From Hydractinia symbiolongicarpus (lineage: Eukaryota > Cnidaria > Hydrozoa > Anthoathecata > Hydractiniidae), in contig NC_079885.1 in NCBI RefSeq assembly GCF_029227915.1, positions 30,817,001 through 30,881,000 of the forward strand: a DNA stretch of 64,000 nucleotides, given 5' to 3'. Every line of letters begins with the position of its first letter. Positions within the stretch are counted from its first letter, which is position 1. Positions 47,339 through 58,958 of the stretch are shown one piece after another. The notes under the pieces were generated by a model that saw nothing but the letters and a program-made list of their open reading frames with translations, made no database searches and was not told the DNA's origin. Made by a program: the position numbers and the translations under genes.

Positions 47339-50168
47339 ATGAGACTTGTAGTTTTCAAAAATGTTTTCATTTTTGATGAGACGCTGAATAAAAGAAGTTT
47401 AATCGCCGGCAAACGAAAACCCGCCATTTCCCGTAAACCCCGGACTCGGCCCGTATAGTCAAAAGTATACAAAGAAAGTACCCAGGGAGTAAACTCATTT
47501 TCCGAACGATTTTTTAAATTATTTTTTCACCACTACAACGCATGAGACTTTTAGTTTTCAAAAATGTTTTCATTTTTGATGAGACGCTGAATAAAAGAAG
47601 TTTAATCGCCCTCAAACGAAAACCTGCGACTTCCCGTAAATCACGGCTCGGCCCGTATAATCAAAAGTATACAAAGAGTAAGGGAGTAAACTTATTTCCC
47701 GAACGATTTTTTAAATTATTTTTTCACCACTAAAACGCACGAGACTTGTAGTTTGCAAAAATGTTTTCATTTTTGATGAGACGCTGAATAAACGAAGTTT
47801 AATCGCCGGCAAACGAAAACCCGCCATTTCTCGTAAACCCCGGACTTGGCCCATATAGTCAAAAGTATACAAAGAAAGTACCCAGGGAGTAAACTCATTT
47901 CCCGAACGATTTTTTAAATTATTTTTTCACCACTAAAACGCACGAGACTTGTAGTTTTCAAAAATATTTTTATTTTTGATGAGACGCTGAATAAACGAAG
48001 TTTAATCGCCGGCAAACGAAAACCCGCCATTTCCGGTAAACCCCGGACTCGGCCCGTATAGTCAAAAGTATACAAAGAAAGTACCCATGGAGTAAACTCA
48101 TTTTCCGAACGATTTTTTAAATTATTTTTTCACCACTACAACGCATGAGACTTGTAGTTTTCAAAAATGTTTTCATTTTTGATGAGACGCTTAATGAAAG
48201 AGGTTTAATCGCCGGCAAACGAAATCCCGCGATTTCCCGTAAACCCCGGACTCGGCCCGTACAGTCAAAAGAATACAAAGAAAGTATCCAGGGAGTAAAC
48301 TCATTTTCCGAACGATTTTTTAAATTATTTTTTCACCACTACAACGCACGAGACTTGTAGTTTGCAAAAATGTTTTCATTTTTGATGAGACGCTGAATAA
48401 ACGAAGTTTAATCGCCGACAAACGAAAACCCGCCATTTCCCGTAAACCCCGGACTCGGCCCATATAGTCAAAAGTATACAAAGAAAGTACCCAGGGAGTA
48501 AACTCATTTTCCGAACAATTTTTTAAATTATTTTTTCACCACTACAAGGCATGAGACTTGTAGTTTTCAAAAATGTTTTCATTTTTGATGAGACGCTGAG
48601 TAAAAGAAGTTTAATCGCCGGCAAACGAAAACCCGCCATTTCCCGTAAACCCCGGACTCGGCCCGCATAGTCAAAAGTATACAAAGAATGTACCCAGGGA
48701 GTAAACTCATTTTCCGAACGATTTTTTAAATTATTTTTTCACCACTACAACGCATGAGACTTGTAGTTTTCAAAAATGTTTTCATTTTTGATGAGACGCT
48801 GAATAAAAGAAGTTTAATCGCCGGCAAACGAAAACCAGCCATTTCCCGTAAACCCCGGACTCGGCCCGTATAGTCAAAAGTATACAAAGAAAGTACCCAG
48901 GGAGTAAACTCATTTTCCGAACGATTTTTTAAATTATTTTTTCACCACTACAACGCATGAGACTTTTAGTTTTCAAAAATGTTTTCATTTTTGATGAGAC
49001 GCTGAATAAAAGAAGTTTAATCGCCCTCAAACGAAAACCTGCGACTTCCCGTAAATCACGGCTCGGCCCGTATAATCAAAAGTATACAAAGAGTAAGGGA
49101 GTAAACTTATTTCCCGAACGATTTTTTAAATTATTTTTTCACCACTAAAACGCACGAGACTTGTAGTTTGCAAAAATGTTTTCATTTTTGATGAGACGCT
49201 GAATAAACGAAGTTTAATCGCCGGCAAACGAAAACCCGCCATTTCTCGTAAACCCCGGACTTGGCCCATATAGTCAAAAGTATACAAAGAAAGTACCCAG
49301 GGAGTAAACTCATTTCCCGAACGATTTTTTAAATTATTTTTTCACCACTAAAACGCACGAGACTTGTAGTTTTCAAAAATGTTTTTATTTTTGATGAGAC
49401 GCTGAATAAACGAAGTTTAATCGCCGGCAAACGAAAACCCGCCATTTCCGGTAAACCCCGGACTCGGCCCGTATAGTCAAAAGTATACAAAGAAAGTACC
49501 CATGGAGTAAACTCATTTTCCGAACGATTTTTTAAATTATTTTTTCACCACTACAACGCATGAGACTTGTAGTTTTCAAAAATGTTTTCATTTTTGATGA
49601 GACGCTTAATGAAAGAGGTTTAATCGCCGGCAAACGAAATCCCGCGATTTCCCGTAAACCCCGGACTCGGCCCGTACAGTCAAAAGAATACAAAGAAAGT
49701 ATCCAGGGAGTAAACTCATTTTCCGAACGATTTTTTAAATTATTTTTTCACCACTACAACGCACGAGACTTGTAGTTTGCAAAAATGTTTTCATTTTTGA
49801 TGAGACGCTGAATAAACGAAGTTTAATCGCCGACAAACGAAAACCCGCCATTTCCCGTAAACCCCGGACTCGGCCCATATAGTCAAAAGTATACAAAGAA
49901 AGTACCCAGGGAGTAAACTCATTTTCCGAACAATTTTTTAAATTATTTTTTCACCACTACAAGGCATGAGACTTGTAGTTTTCAAAAATGTTTTCATTTT
50001 TGATGAGACGCTGAGTAAAAGAAGTTTAATCACCGGCAAACGAAAACCCGCCATTTCCCGTAAACCCCGGACTCGGCCCGCATAGTCAGAAGTATACAAA
50101 GAATGTACCCAGGGAGTAAACTCATTTTCCGAACGATTTTTTAAATTATTTTTTCACCACTACAACGC
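47339..50168 (+). repeat. 7-monomer HOR, 1,415 bp, copies 2 and 3
   Basis: These are adjacent units at 47339-48753 and 48754-50168. The segment 47136-48753 also matches 43509-45126 at offset 3,627. Small differences include AAAATATTTTTATTTTTG in the G at 47942 against AAAATGTTTTTATTTTTG at 49357, CCAGCCATTTCC at 48,836 and AGTCAGAAG at 50,085. Confidence 0.9.
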
Positions 50169-53100
50169 ATGAGACTTGTAGTTTTCAAAAATGTTTTCAT
50201 TTTTGATGAGACGCTGAATAAAAGAAGTTTAATCGCCCTCAAACGAAAACCCGCGATTTCCCGTAAATCCCGGCTCGGCCCGTATAATCAAAAGTATAAA
50301 AAGAGTAAGGGAGTAAACTCATTTCCCGAACGATTTTTTAAATTATTTTTTCACCACTAAAACGCACGAGACTTGTAGTTTTCAAAAATGTTTTCATTTT
50401 TGATGAGACGCTGAATAAACGAAGTTTAATCGCCGGCAAACGAAAACCCGCCATTTCCCGTAAACCCCGGACTCGGCCCGCATAGTCAAAAGTATACAAA
50501 GAATGTACCCAGGGAGTAAACTCATTTTCCGAACGATTTTTTAAATTATTTTTTCACCACTACAACGCATGAGACTTGTAGTTTTCAAAAATGTTTTCAT
50601 TTTTGATGAGACGCTGAATAAAAGAAGTTTAATCGGCCTCAAACGAAAACCCGCGATTTCCCGTAAACCCCGGCTCGGCCCGTATAATCAAAAGTATACA
50701 AAGAGTAAGGGAGTAAACTCATTTCCCGAACGATTTTTTAAATTATTTTTTCACCACTAAAACGCACGAGACTTGTAGTTTTCAAAAATGTTTTCATTTT
50801 TGATGAGACGCTGAATAAACGAAGTTTAATCGCGGGCAAACGAAAACCCGCCATTTCCCGTAAACCCCGGACTCGGCCCGTATAGTCAAAAGTATACAAA
50901 GAAAGTACCCATGGAGTAAACTCATTTTCCGAACGATTTTTTAAATTATTTTTTCACCACTACAACGCATGAGACTTGTAGTTTTCAAAAATGTTTTCAT
51001 TTTTGATGAGACGCTTAATGAAAGAGGTTTAATCGCCGGCAAACGAAATCCCGCGATTTCCCGTAAACCCCGGACTCGGCCCGTACAGTCAAAAGAATAC
51101 AAGGAAAGTATCCAGGGAGTAAACTCATTTTCCGAACGATTTTTTAAATTATTTTTTCACCACTACAACGCATGAGACTTGTAGTTTTCAAAAATATTTT
51201 CATTTTTGATGAGACGCTGAATAAAAGAAGTTTAATCGCCCTCAAACGAAAACCCGCGACTTCTCGTAAATCCCGGACTCGGCCCGTATAGTCAAAAGTA
51301 TACAAAGAGTAAGGGAGTAAACTCATTTCCCCAACGATTTTTTAAATTATTTTTTCACCACTAAAACGCATGAGACTTGTAGTTTTCAAAAATGTTTTCA
51401 TTTTTGATGAGACGCTGAATAAAAGAAGTTTAATCGCCGGCAATCCAAAAACCTGCGCTTTCCCGTAAATCCCGGGCTCAGCCCGTATAGTCAAAAGTAT
51501 ACAAAGAAAGTACCCAGGGTGTAAACTCATTTTCCGAACGATTTTTTAAATTATTTTTTCACCACTACAACGCATGAGACTTGTAGTTTTCAAAAATGTT
51601 TTCATTTTTGATGAGACGCTTAATGAAAGAGGTTTAATCGCCGGCAAACGAAATCCCGCGATTTCCCGTAAACCCCGGACTCGGCCCGTACAGTCAAAAG
51701 AATACAAAGAAAGTATCCAGGGAGTAAACTCATTTTCCGAACGATTTTTTAAATTATTTTTTCACCACTACAACGCACGAGACTTGTAGTTTGCAAAAAT
51801 GTTTTCATTTTTGATGAGACGCTGAATAAACGAAGTTTAATCGCCGACAAACGAAAACCCGCCATTTCCCGTAAACCCCGGACTCGGCCCATATAGTCAA
51901 AAGTATACAAAGAAAGTACCCAGGGAGTAAACTCATTTTCCGAACAATTTTTTAAATTATTTTTTCACCACTACAAGGCATGAGACTTGTAGTTTTCAAA
52001 AATGTTTTCATTTTTGATGAGACGCTGAGTAAAAGAAGTTTAATCGCCGGCAAACGAAAACCCGCCATTTCCCGTAAACCCCGGACTCGGCCCGCATAGT
52101 CAAAAGTATACAAAGAATGTACCCAGGGAGTAAACTCATTTTCCGAACGATTTTTTAAATTATTTTTTCACCACTACAACGCATGAGACTTGTAGTTTTC
52201 AAAAATGTTTTCATTTTTGATGAGACGCTGAATAAAAGAAGTTTAATCGCCCTCAAACGAAAACCCGCGATTTCCCGTAAATCCCGGCTCGGCCCGTATA
52301 ATCAAAAGTATAAAAAGAGTAAGGGAGTAAACTCATTTCCCGAACGATTTTTTAAATTATTTTTTCACCACTAAAACGCACGAGACTTGTAGTTTTCAAA
52401 AATGTTTTCATTTTTGATGAGACGCTGAATAAACGAAGTTTAATCGCCGGCAAACGAAAACCCGCCATTTCCCGTAAACCCCGGACTCGGCCCGCATAGT
52501 CAAAAGTTTACAAAGAATGTACCCAGGGAGTAAACTCATTTTCCGAACGATTTTTTAAATTATTTTTTCACCACTACAACGCATGAGACTTGTAGTTTTC
52601 AAAAATGTTTTCATTTTTGATGAGACGCTGAATAAAAGAAGTTTAATCGGCCTCAAACGAAAACCCGCGATTTCCCGTAAACCCCGGCTCGGCCCGTATA
52701 ATCAAAAGTATACAAAGAGTAAGGGAGTAAACTCATTTCCCGAACGATTTTTTAAATTATTTTTTCACCACTAAAACGCACGAGACTTGTAGTTTTCAAA
52801 AATGTTTTCATTTTTGATGAGACGCTGAATAAACGAAGTTTAATCGCGGGCAAACGAAAACCCGCCATTTCCCGTAAACCCCGGACTCGGCCCGTATAGT
52901 CAAAAGTATACAAAGAAAGTACCCATGGAGTAAACTCATTTTCCGAACGATTTTTTAAATTATTTTTTCACCACTACAACGCATGAGACTTGTAGTTTTC
53001 AAAAATGTTTTCATTTTTGATGAGACGCTTAATGAAAGAGGTTTAATCGCCGGCAAACGAAATCCCGCGATTTCCCGTAAACCCCGGACTCGGCCCGTAC

Positions 53101-53587
53101 AGTCAAAAGAATACAAGGAAAGTATCAAGGGAGTAAACTCATTTTCCGAACGATTTTTTAAATTATTTTTTCACCACTACAACGCATGAGACTTGTAGTT
53201 TTCAAAAATATTTTCATTTTTGATGAGACGCTGAATAAAAGAAGTTTAATCGCCCTCAAACGAAAACCCGCGACTTCTCGTAAATCCCGGACTCGGCCCG
53301 TATAGTCAAAAGTATACAAAGAGTAAGGGAGTAAACTCATTTCCCCAACGATTTTTTAAATTATTTTTTCACCACTAAAACGCATGAGACTTGTAGTTTT
53401 CAAAAATGTTTTCATTTTTGATGAGACGCTGAATAAAAGAAGTTTAATCGCCGGCAATCCAAAAACCTGCGATTTCCCGTAAATCCCGGGCTCAGCCCGT
53501 ATAGTCAAAAGTATACAAACAAAGTACCCAGGGTGTAAACTCATTTCCCGAACGATTTTTTAAATTATTATTTCACCACTAAAGCCC
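49560..53587 (+). repeat. 10-monomer HOR, 2,014 bp, copies 2 and 3 in tandem
   Basis: These are full units at 49560-51573 and 51574-53587. Differences between them are few: AATCACCGGC at 50,029, CCTGCGCTTTCCCG at 51,453, AGTTTACAAAG at 52,507, AGTATCAAGGG at 53,122 and ATACAAACAAAG at 53,513. The D at 51370 ends CATTTTCCG, leading into C, where the other copies of D end CATTTCCCG and lead into D or G. Confidence 0.92.
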
Positions 53588-54390
53588 ATGAGACTTGTAG
53601 TTTTTAAAAATGTTTTCATTTTTGGTGAGACGCTGAATAAAAGAAGTTTAATCGCCGGCAATCTAAAAACCTGCGATTTCCCGTAAATCCCGGGCTCAGC
53701 CCGTATAGTCAAAAGTATACAAAGAAAGTACCCAGAGTGTAAACTCATTTCCCGAACGATTTTTTAAATTATTATTTCACCACTAAAGCCCATGAGACTT
53801 GTAGTTTTTAAAAATGTTTTCATTTTTGATGAGACGCTGAATAAAAGAAGTTTAATCGCCCTCAAACGAAAACCCGCGACTTCCCGTATATCCCGGACTC
53901 GGCCCGTATAGTCAAAAGTATACAAAGAGTAAGGGAGTAAACTCATTTCCCGAACGATTTTTTAAATTATTTTTTCACCACTAAAACGCACGAGACTTGT
54001 AGTTTTCAAAATTGTTTTCATTTTTGATGAGACGCTAAATGAAAGAGGTTTAATCGCCGGCAAACGAAATCCCGCGATTTCCCGTAAACCCCGGACTCGG
54101 CCCGTACAGTCAAAAGAATACAAAGAAAGTATCCAGGGAGTAAACTCATTTTCCGAACGATTTTTTAAATTATTATTTCACCACTAAAGCCCATGAGACT
54201 TGTAGTTTTTAAAAATGTTTTCATTTTTGATGAGACGCTGAATAAAAGAAGTTTAATCGCCCTCAAACAAAAACCCGCGACTTCCCGTAAATCCCGGACT
54301 CGGCCCGTATAGTCAAAAGTATACAAAGAGTAAGGGAGTAAACTCATTTCCCGAACGATTTTTTAAATTATTTTTTCACCACTACAACGC
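53588..54390 (+). repeat. D-B+-C'-B+ block shared with 32344-33146 and 46532-46933
   Basis: Four monomers match 32344, 32548, 32746 and 32949 at offset 21,244 bp. The first two, and the start of the third, also match 46532, 46736 and 46934. Private variants are GGCAATCTAAAAACC in D, CCCAGAGTGTAAA at the D end and the C' motif CTAAATGAAAGAGG. CCCTCAAACAAAAACCC in B+ occurs at 54193 and at 32548, which are not positional partners, so exchange within the block is likely. Confidence 0.84.
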
Positions 54391-54566
54391 ATGAGACTTG
54401 TAGTTTTCAAAAATATTTTCATTTTTGATGAGACGCTGAATAAAAGAAGTTTAATCGCCGGCAAACGAAAACCCGCCCTTTCCCGTAAACCCCGGACTCG
54501 GCCCGTATAGTCAAAAGTATACAAAGACGAACGATTTTTTAAATTATTTTTTCACCACTAAAACGC
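54391..54566 (+). repeat. Monomer with 27 bp deletion, copy 1 (176 bp, A type)
   Basis: It is an A monomer (CAAAAATATTTTC, CGCCCTTTCCCG) that reads ACAAAGACGAACGATT: 27 bp between ACAAAGA and CGAACG are gone, removing the GTACCCAGGGAG segment. It is followed by D at 54567. The same junction is in two other, differently typed monomers (55173 and 57979), each followed by D. Confidence 0.92.
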
Positions 54567-55172
54567 ATGAGACTTGTAGTTTTCAAAAATGTTTTTATTT
54601 TTGATGAGACGCTGAATAAAAGAAGTTTAATCGCCGGCAATCCAAAAACCTGCGATTTCCCGTAAATCCCGGGCTCAGCCCGTGTAGTCAAAAGTATACA
54701 AATAAAGTACCCAGGGTGTAAACTCATTTCCCGAACGATTTTTTAAATTATTATTTCACCACTAAAGCCCATGAGACTTGTAGTTTTTAAAAATGTTTTC
54801 TTTTTTGGTGAGACGCTGAATAAAAGAAGTTTAATCGCCCTCAAACGAAAACCCGCGAATTCCCATAAATCCCGGACTCGGCCAGTATAGTCAAAAGTAT
54901 ACAAAGAGTAAGGGAGTAAACTTATTTCCCGAACGATTTTTTAAATTATTTTTTCACCACTAAAACGCACGAGACTTGTAGTTTTCAAAAATGTTTTCAT
55001 TTTTTGATGAGACGCTGAATAAACGAAGTTTAATCGCCGGCAAACGAAAACCCGCCATTTCCCGTAAACCCCAGACTCGGCCCGTATAGTCAAAAGTATA
55101 CAAAGAAAGTACCCATGGAGTAAACTCATTTTCCGAACGATTTTTTAAATTATTTTTTCACCACTAAAACGC

Positions 55173-55348
55173 ATGAGACTTGTAGTTTTCAAAAATGTTT
55201 TCATTTTTGATGAGACGCTTAATGAAAGAGGTTTAATCGCCGGCAAACGAAATCCCGCGATTTCCCGTAAACCCCGGACTCGGCCCGTACAATCAAAAGA
55301 ATACAAAGACGAACGATTTTATAAATTATTTTTTCACCACTAAAACGC
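55173..55348 (+). repeat. Monomer with 27 bp deletion, copy 2 (176 bp, C type)
   Basis: It is a C monomer (TTAATGAAAGAGG, GTACAATCAAAAGAATAC) with the same ACAAAGA-CGAACG junction, followed by D at 55349. It also reads TTTTATAAATT for TTTTTTAAATT. Because 27 is a multiple of three, a reverse-strand frame is extended here to 96 codons (55219-55509); I regard that as accidental. Confidence 0.92.
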
Positions 55349-57168
55349 ATGAGACTTGTAGTTTTCAAAAATGTTTTCATTTTTGATGAGACGCTGAATA
55401 AAAGAAGTTTAATCGCCGGCAATCCAAAAACCTGCGATTTCCCGTAAATCCCGGGCTCAGCCCGTATAGTCAAAAGTATACAAAGAAAGTACCCAGGGTG
55501 TAAACTCATTTCCCGAACGATTTTTTAAATTATTATTTCACCACTAAAGCCCATGAGACTTGTAGTTTTTAAAAATGTTTTCATTTTTGGTGAGACGCTG
55601 AATAAAAGAAGTTTAATCGCCCTCAAACGAAAACCCGCGAATTCCCGTAAATCCCGGACTCGGCCCGTATAGTCAAAAGTATACAAAGAGTAAGGGAGTA
55701 AACTCATTTCCCGAACGATTTTTTAAATTATTTTTTCACCACTAAAACGCACGAGACTTGTAGTTTTCAAAAATGTTTTCATTTTTTGATGAGACGCTGA
55801 ATAAACGAAGTTTAATCGCCGGCAAACGAAAACCGCCATTTCCCGTAAACCCCAGACTCGGCCCGTATAGTCAAAAGTATACAAAAAAAGTACCCAGGGA
55901 GTAAACTCATTTTCCGAACGATTTTTTAAATTATTTTTTCACCACTACAACGCATGAGACTTGTAGTTTTCAAAAATGTTTTCATTTTTGATGAGACGCT
56001 TAATGAAAGAGGTTTAATCGCCGGCAAACGAAATCCCGCGATTTCCCGTAAACCCCGGACTCGGCCCGTACAATCAAAAGAAAACAAAGAAAGTATCCAG
56101 GGAGTAAACTCATTTTCCGAACGATTTTTTAAATTATTTTTTCACCACTAAAACGCACGAGACTTGTAGTTTTCAAAAATGTTTTCATTTTTTGATGATA
56201 CGCTGAATAAACGAAGTTTAATCGCCGGCAAACGAAAACCCGCCATTTCCCGTAAACCCCGGACTCGGCCCGTATAGTCAAAAGTATACAAAGAAAGTAC
56301 CCAGGGAGTAAACTCATTTTCCGAACGATTTTTTAAATTATTTTTTCACCACTAAAACGCACGAGACTTGTAGTTTTCAAAAATGTTTTCATTTTTTGAT
56401 GATACGCTGAATAAACGAAGTTTAATCGCCGGCAAACGAAAACCCGCCATTTCCCGTAAACCCCGGACTCGGCCCGTATAGTCAAAAGTATACAAAGAAA
56501 GTACCCAGGGAGTAAACTCATTTTCCGAACGATATTTTAAATTATTTTTTTACCACTACAACGCATGAGACTTGTAGTTTTCAAAAATGTTTTCATTTTT
56601 GATGAGACGCTTAATGAAAGAGGTTTAATCGCCGGCAAACGAAATCCCGCGATTTCCCGTAAACCCCGGACTCGGCCCGTACAATCAAAAGAATACAAAG
56701 AAAGTATCCAGGGAGTAAACTCATTTCCCCAACGATTTTTTAAATTATTTTTTCACCACTAAAACGCATGAGACTTGTAGTTTTCAAAAATGTTTTCATT
56801 TTTGATGAGACGCTGAATAAAAGAAGTTTAATCGCCGGCAATCCAAAAACCTGCGATTTCCCGTAAATCCCGGGCTCAGCCCGTATAGTCAAAAGTATAC
56901 AAAGAAAGTACCCAGGGTGTAAACTCATTTCCCGAACGATTTTTTAAATTATTATTTCACCACTAAAGCCCATGAGACTTGTAGTTTTTAAAAATGTTTT
57001 CATTTTTGATGAGACGCTGAATAAAAGAAGTTTAATCGCCCTCAAACGAAAACCCGCGACTTCCCGTAAATCCCGGCTCGGCCCGTATAGTCAAAAGTAT
57101 ACAAAGAGTAAGGTAGTAAACTCATTTCCCCAACGATTTTTTAAATTATTTTTTCACCACTAAAACGA
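55349..57168 (+). repeat. D/B+/G/C mixed block with a single-monomer duplication
   Basis: The order is D, B+, G, C, G, G, C, D, B. The two G at 56157 and 56361 are 204 bp each, share the private GATGATACGC and are otherwise indistinguishable to me except in the last 40 bases, where the second has CGATATTTTAAATT and TTTTTTTACCAC. The G at 55751 has lost one C (AAAACCGCC), and the C at 55954 reads GAAAACAAAG. Confidence 0.85.
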
Positions 57169-57184
57169 ATGAGACTTGTAGTTT

Positions 57185-57206
57185 TCAGAAATGTTATTAT
57201 TTCTGA
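57185..57206. other. Compensated inverted repeat in F' (copy 1)
   Basis: Arms TCAGAAAT (57,185-57,192) and ATTTCTGA (57,199-57,206) are perfect complements around GTTATT. Relative to the consensus arms, the fourth pair has changed from A-T to G-C on both sides. Ordinary F monomers carry only the left-arm change. The same double change is at 59,788-59,809. Confidence 0.87.
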
Positions 57207-57371
57207 TGAAACGCTTAATGAAAGTGGTTTAATCGCCTGCAAACGAAAACCCGCCATTTCCCGTAAACTCCGGACTCGGCCCGTGTAGTCAAATGTATTC
57301 AAAGAAAGTACCCAGGGAGTAAACTCATTTTCCGAACGAATTTTTATATTATTTTTTGACCACTAAAACGC

Positions 57372-57573
57372 ATGAGACTTGTAGTTTTCAAAAATGTTTT
57401 TATATTTGATGGGACGCTTAATAAAAGAAGTTTAATCGCCGAAAAACGAAAACCGCCATTTCCCGTAAACCCCAGACTCGGCCCGTATAGTCAAAAGTAT
57501 ACAAAGGAACTACCCAGGGAGTAAACTCATTTCCCGAACGATTTTTTAAATTATCTTTTCACCACTAAAACGC
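57372..57573 (+). repeat. Subfamily H monomer exemplar (202 bp)
   Basis: H reads GTTTTTATATTTGATGGGACG, in two steps ATGTTTTTATATTTG and ATGGGACG, then CTTAATAAAAG, GCCGAAAAACG, AAAACCGCC and AAAGGAACTACCC. Copies at 57372, 57777, 59975 and 60989, and the left part of 57979. It is found only in the last 7 kb and breaks the 9 bp inverted repeat of other monomers at two positions. It is among the most divergent subfamilies in the window. Confidence 0.88.
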
Positions 57574-57978
57574 ATGAGACTTGTAGTTTTCAAAAATGTT
57601 TTCATTTTTGATGAGACGCTGAATAAAAGAAGTTTAATCGCCTGCAAACGAAAACCCGCCATTTCCCGTAAACTCCGGACTCGGCCCGTGTAGTCAAATG
57701 TATTCAAAGAAAGTACCCAGGGAGTAAACTCATTTTCCGAACGAATTTTTATATTATTTTTTGACCACTAAAACGCATGAGACTTGTAGTTTTCAAAAAT
57801 GTTTTTATATTTGATGGGACGCTTAATAAAAGAAGTTTAATCGCCGGAAAACGAAAACCGCCATTTCCCGTAAACCCCGGACTCGGCCCGTATAGTCAAA
57901 AGTATACAAAGGAACTACCCAGGGAGTAAACTCATTTTCCGAACGATTTTTTAAATTATTTTTTCACCACTAAAACGC

Positions 57979-58154
57979 ATGAGACTTGTAGTTTTCAAAA
58001 ATGTTTTTATATTTGATGGGACGCTTAATAAAAGAAGTTTAATCCCCGGAAAACGAAATCCCGCGATTTCCCGTAAACCCCGGACTCGGCCCGTACAATC
58101 AAAAGAATACAAAGACGAACGATTTTTTAAATTATTTTTTCACCACTAAAACGC
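57979..58154 (+). repeat. Monomer with 27 bp deletion, copy 3 (176 bp, H/C hybrid)
   Basis: The left part is H (TTTTTATATTTGATGGGACG, CTTAATAAAAG, CCCCGGAAAACG) and the right part C (CGAAATCCCGCG, GTACAATCAAAAGAATAC) with the 27 bp deletion; D follows at 58155. The H-to-C switch lies near 58,044. It carries the deletion in from a copy like 55173 and is the join between the H domain and the D-B+ units. Confidence 0.9.
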
Positions 58155-58958
58155 ATGAGACTTGTAGTTTTCAAAAATGTTTTCATTTTTGATGAGACGC
58201 TGAATAAAAGAAGTTTAATCGCCGGCAATCCAAAAACCTGCGATTTCCCGTAAATCCCGGGCTCAGCCCGTATAGTCAAAAGTATACAAAGAAAGTACCC
58301 AGGGTGTAAACTCATTTCCCGAACGATTTTTTAAATTATTATTTCACCACTAAAGCCCATGAGACTTGTAGTTTTTAAAAATGTTTTCATTTTTGGTGAG
58401 ACGCTGAATAAAAGAAGTTTAATCGCCCTCAAACGAAAACCCGCGAATTCCCGTAAATCCCGGACTCGGCCCGTATAGTCAAAAGTATACAAAGAGTAAG
58501 GGAGTAAACTCATTTCCCGAACGATTTTTTAAATTATTTTTTCACCACTAAAACGCACGAGACTTGTAGTTTTCAAAAATGTTTTCATTTTTGATGAGAC
58601 GCTGAATAAAAGAAGTTTAATCGCCGGCAATCCAAAAACCTGCGATTTCCCGTAAATCCCGGGCTCAGCCCGTATAGTCAAAAGTATACAAAGAAAGTAC
58701 CCAGGGTGTAAACTCATTTCCCGAACGATTTTTTAAATTATTATTTCACCACTAAAGCCCATGAGACTTGTAGTTTTTAAAAATGTTTTCATTTTTGGTG
58801 AGACGCTGAATAAAAGAAGTTTAATCGCCCTCAAACGAAAACCCGCGAATTCCCGTAAATCCCGGACTCGGCCCGTATAGTCAAAAGTATACAAAGAGTA
58901 AGGGAGTAAACTCATTTCCCGAACGATTTTTTAAATTATTTTTTCACCACTAAAACGC
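58155..58958 (+). repeat. Dimeric HOR, 402 bp (D-B+), two copies
   Basis: D (204) and B+ (198, CGAATTCCC form with GGTGAGACG) occupy 58155-58556 and 58557-58958. The only difference I see is ATGAGACTTG against ACGAGACTTG at the D start. The same pair occurs at 55349-55750. Confidence 0.9.

Larger units (their letters stand above)
57169..57776 (+). repeat. F'-H-A+ block, paired with 59772-60379 (offset 2,603 bp)
   Basis: F' (203), H (202) and A+ (203) recur at 59772, 59975 and 60177. F' reads CAGAAATG followed by TTATTATTTCTGATG, found nowhere else. The small differences are GATGAAACGC here against GATGAGACGC at 59,8xx, CCCCAGACTC at 57,472 against CCCCGGACTC, and the closing segment (TATATT with GACCAC at 57,350-57,363 and 57,754-57,767; TTAAATT with CACCAC at the end of the 60177 copy). 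Confidence 0.87.

Noticed and set aside
54391-54566. Three independent 27 bp deletions
   Set aside because: Identical breakpoints without a strong direct repeat, and the same D monomer following each, favour one deletion spread by recombination.
55219-55509. 96-codon reverse-strand frame
   Set aside because: It is long only because the 27 bp deletion in the 55173 monomer keeps frame across a monomer border.
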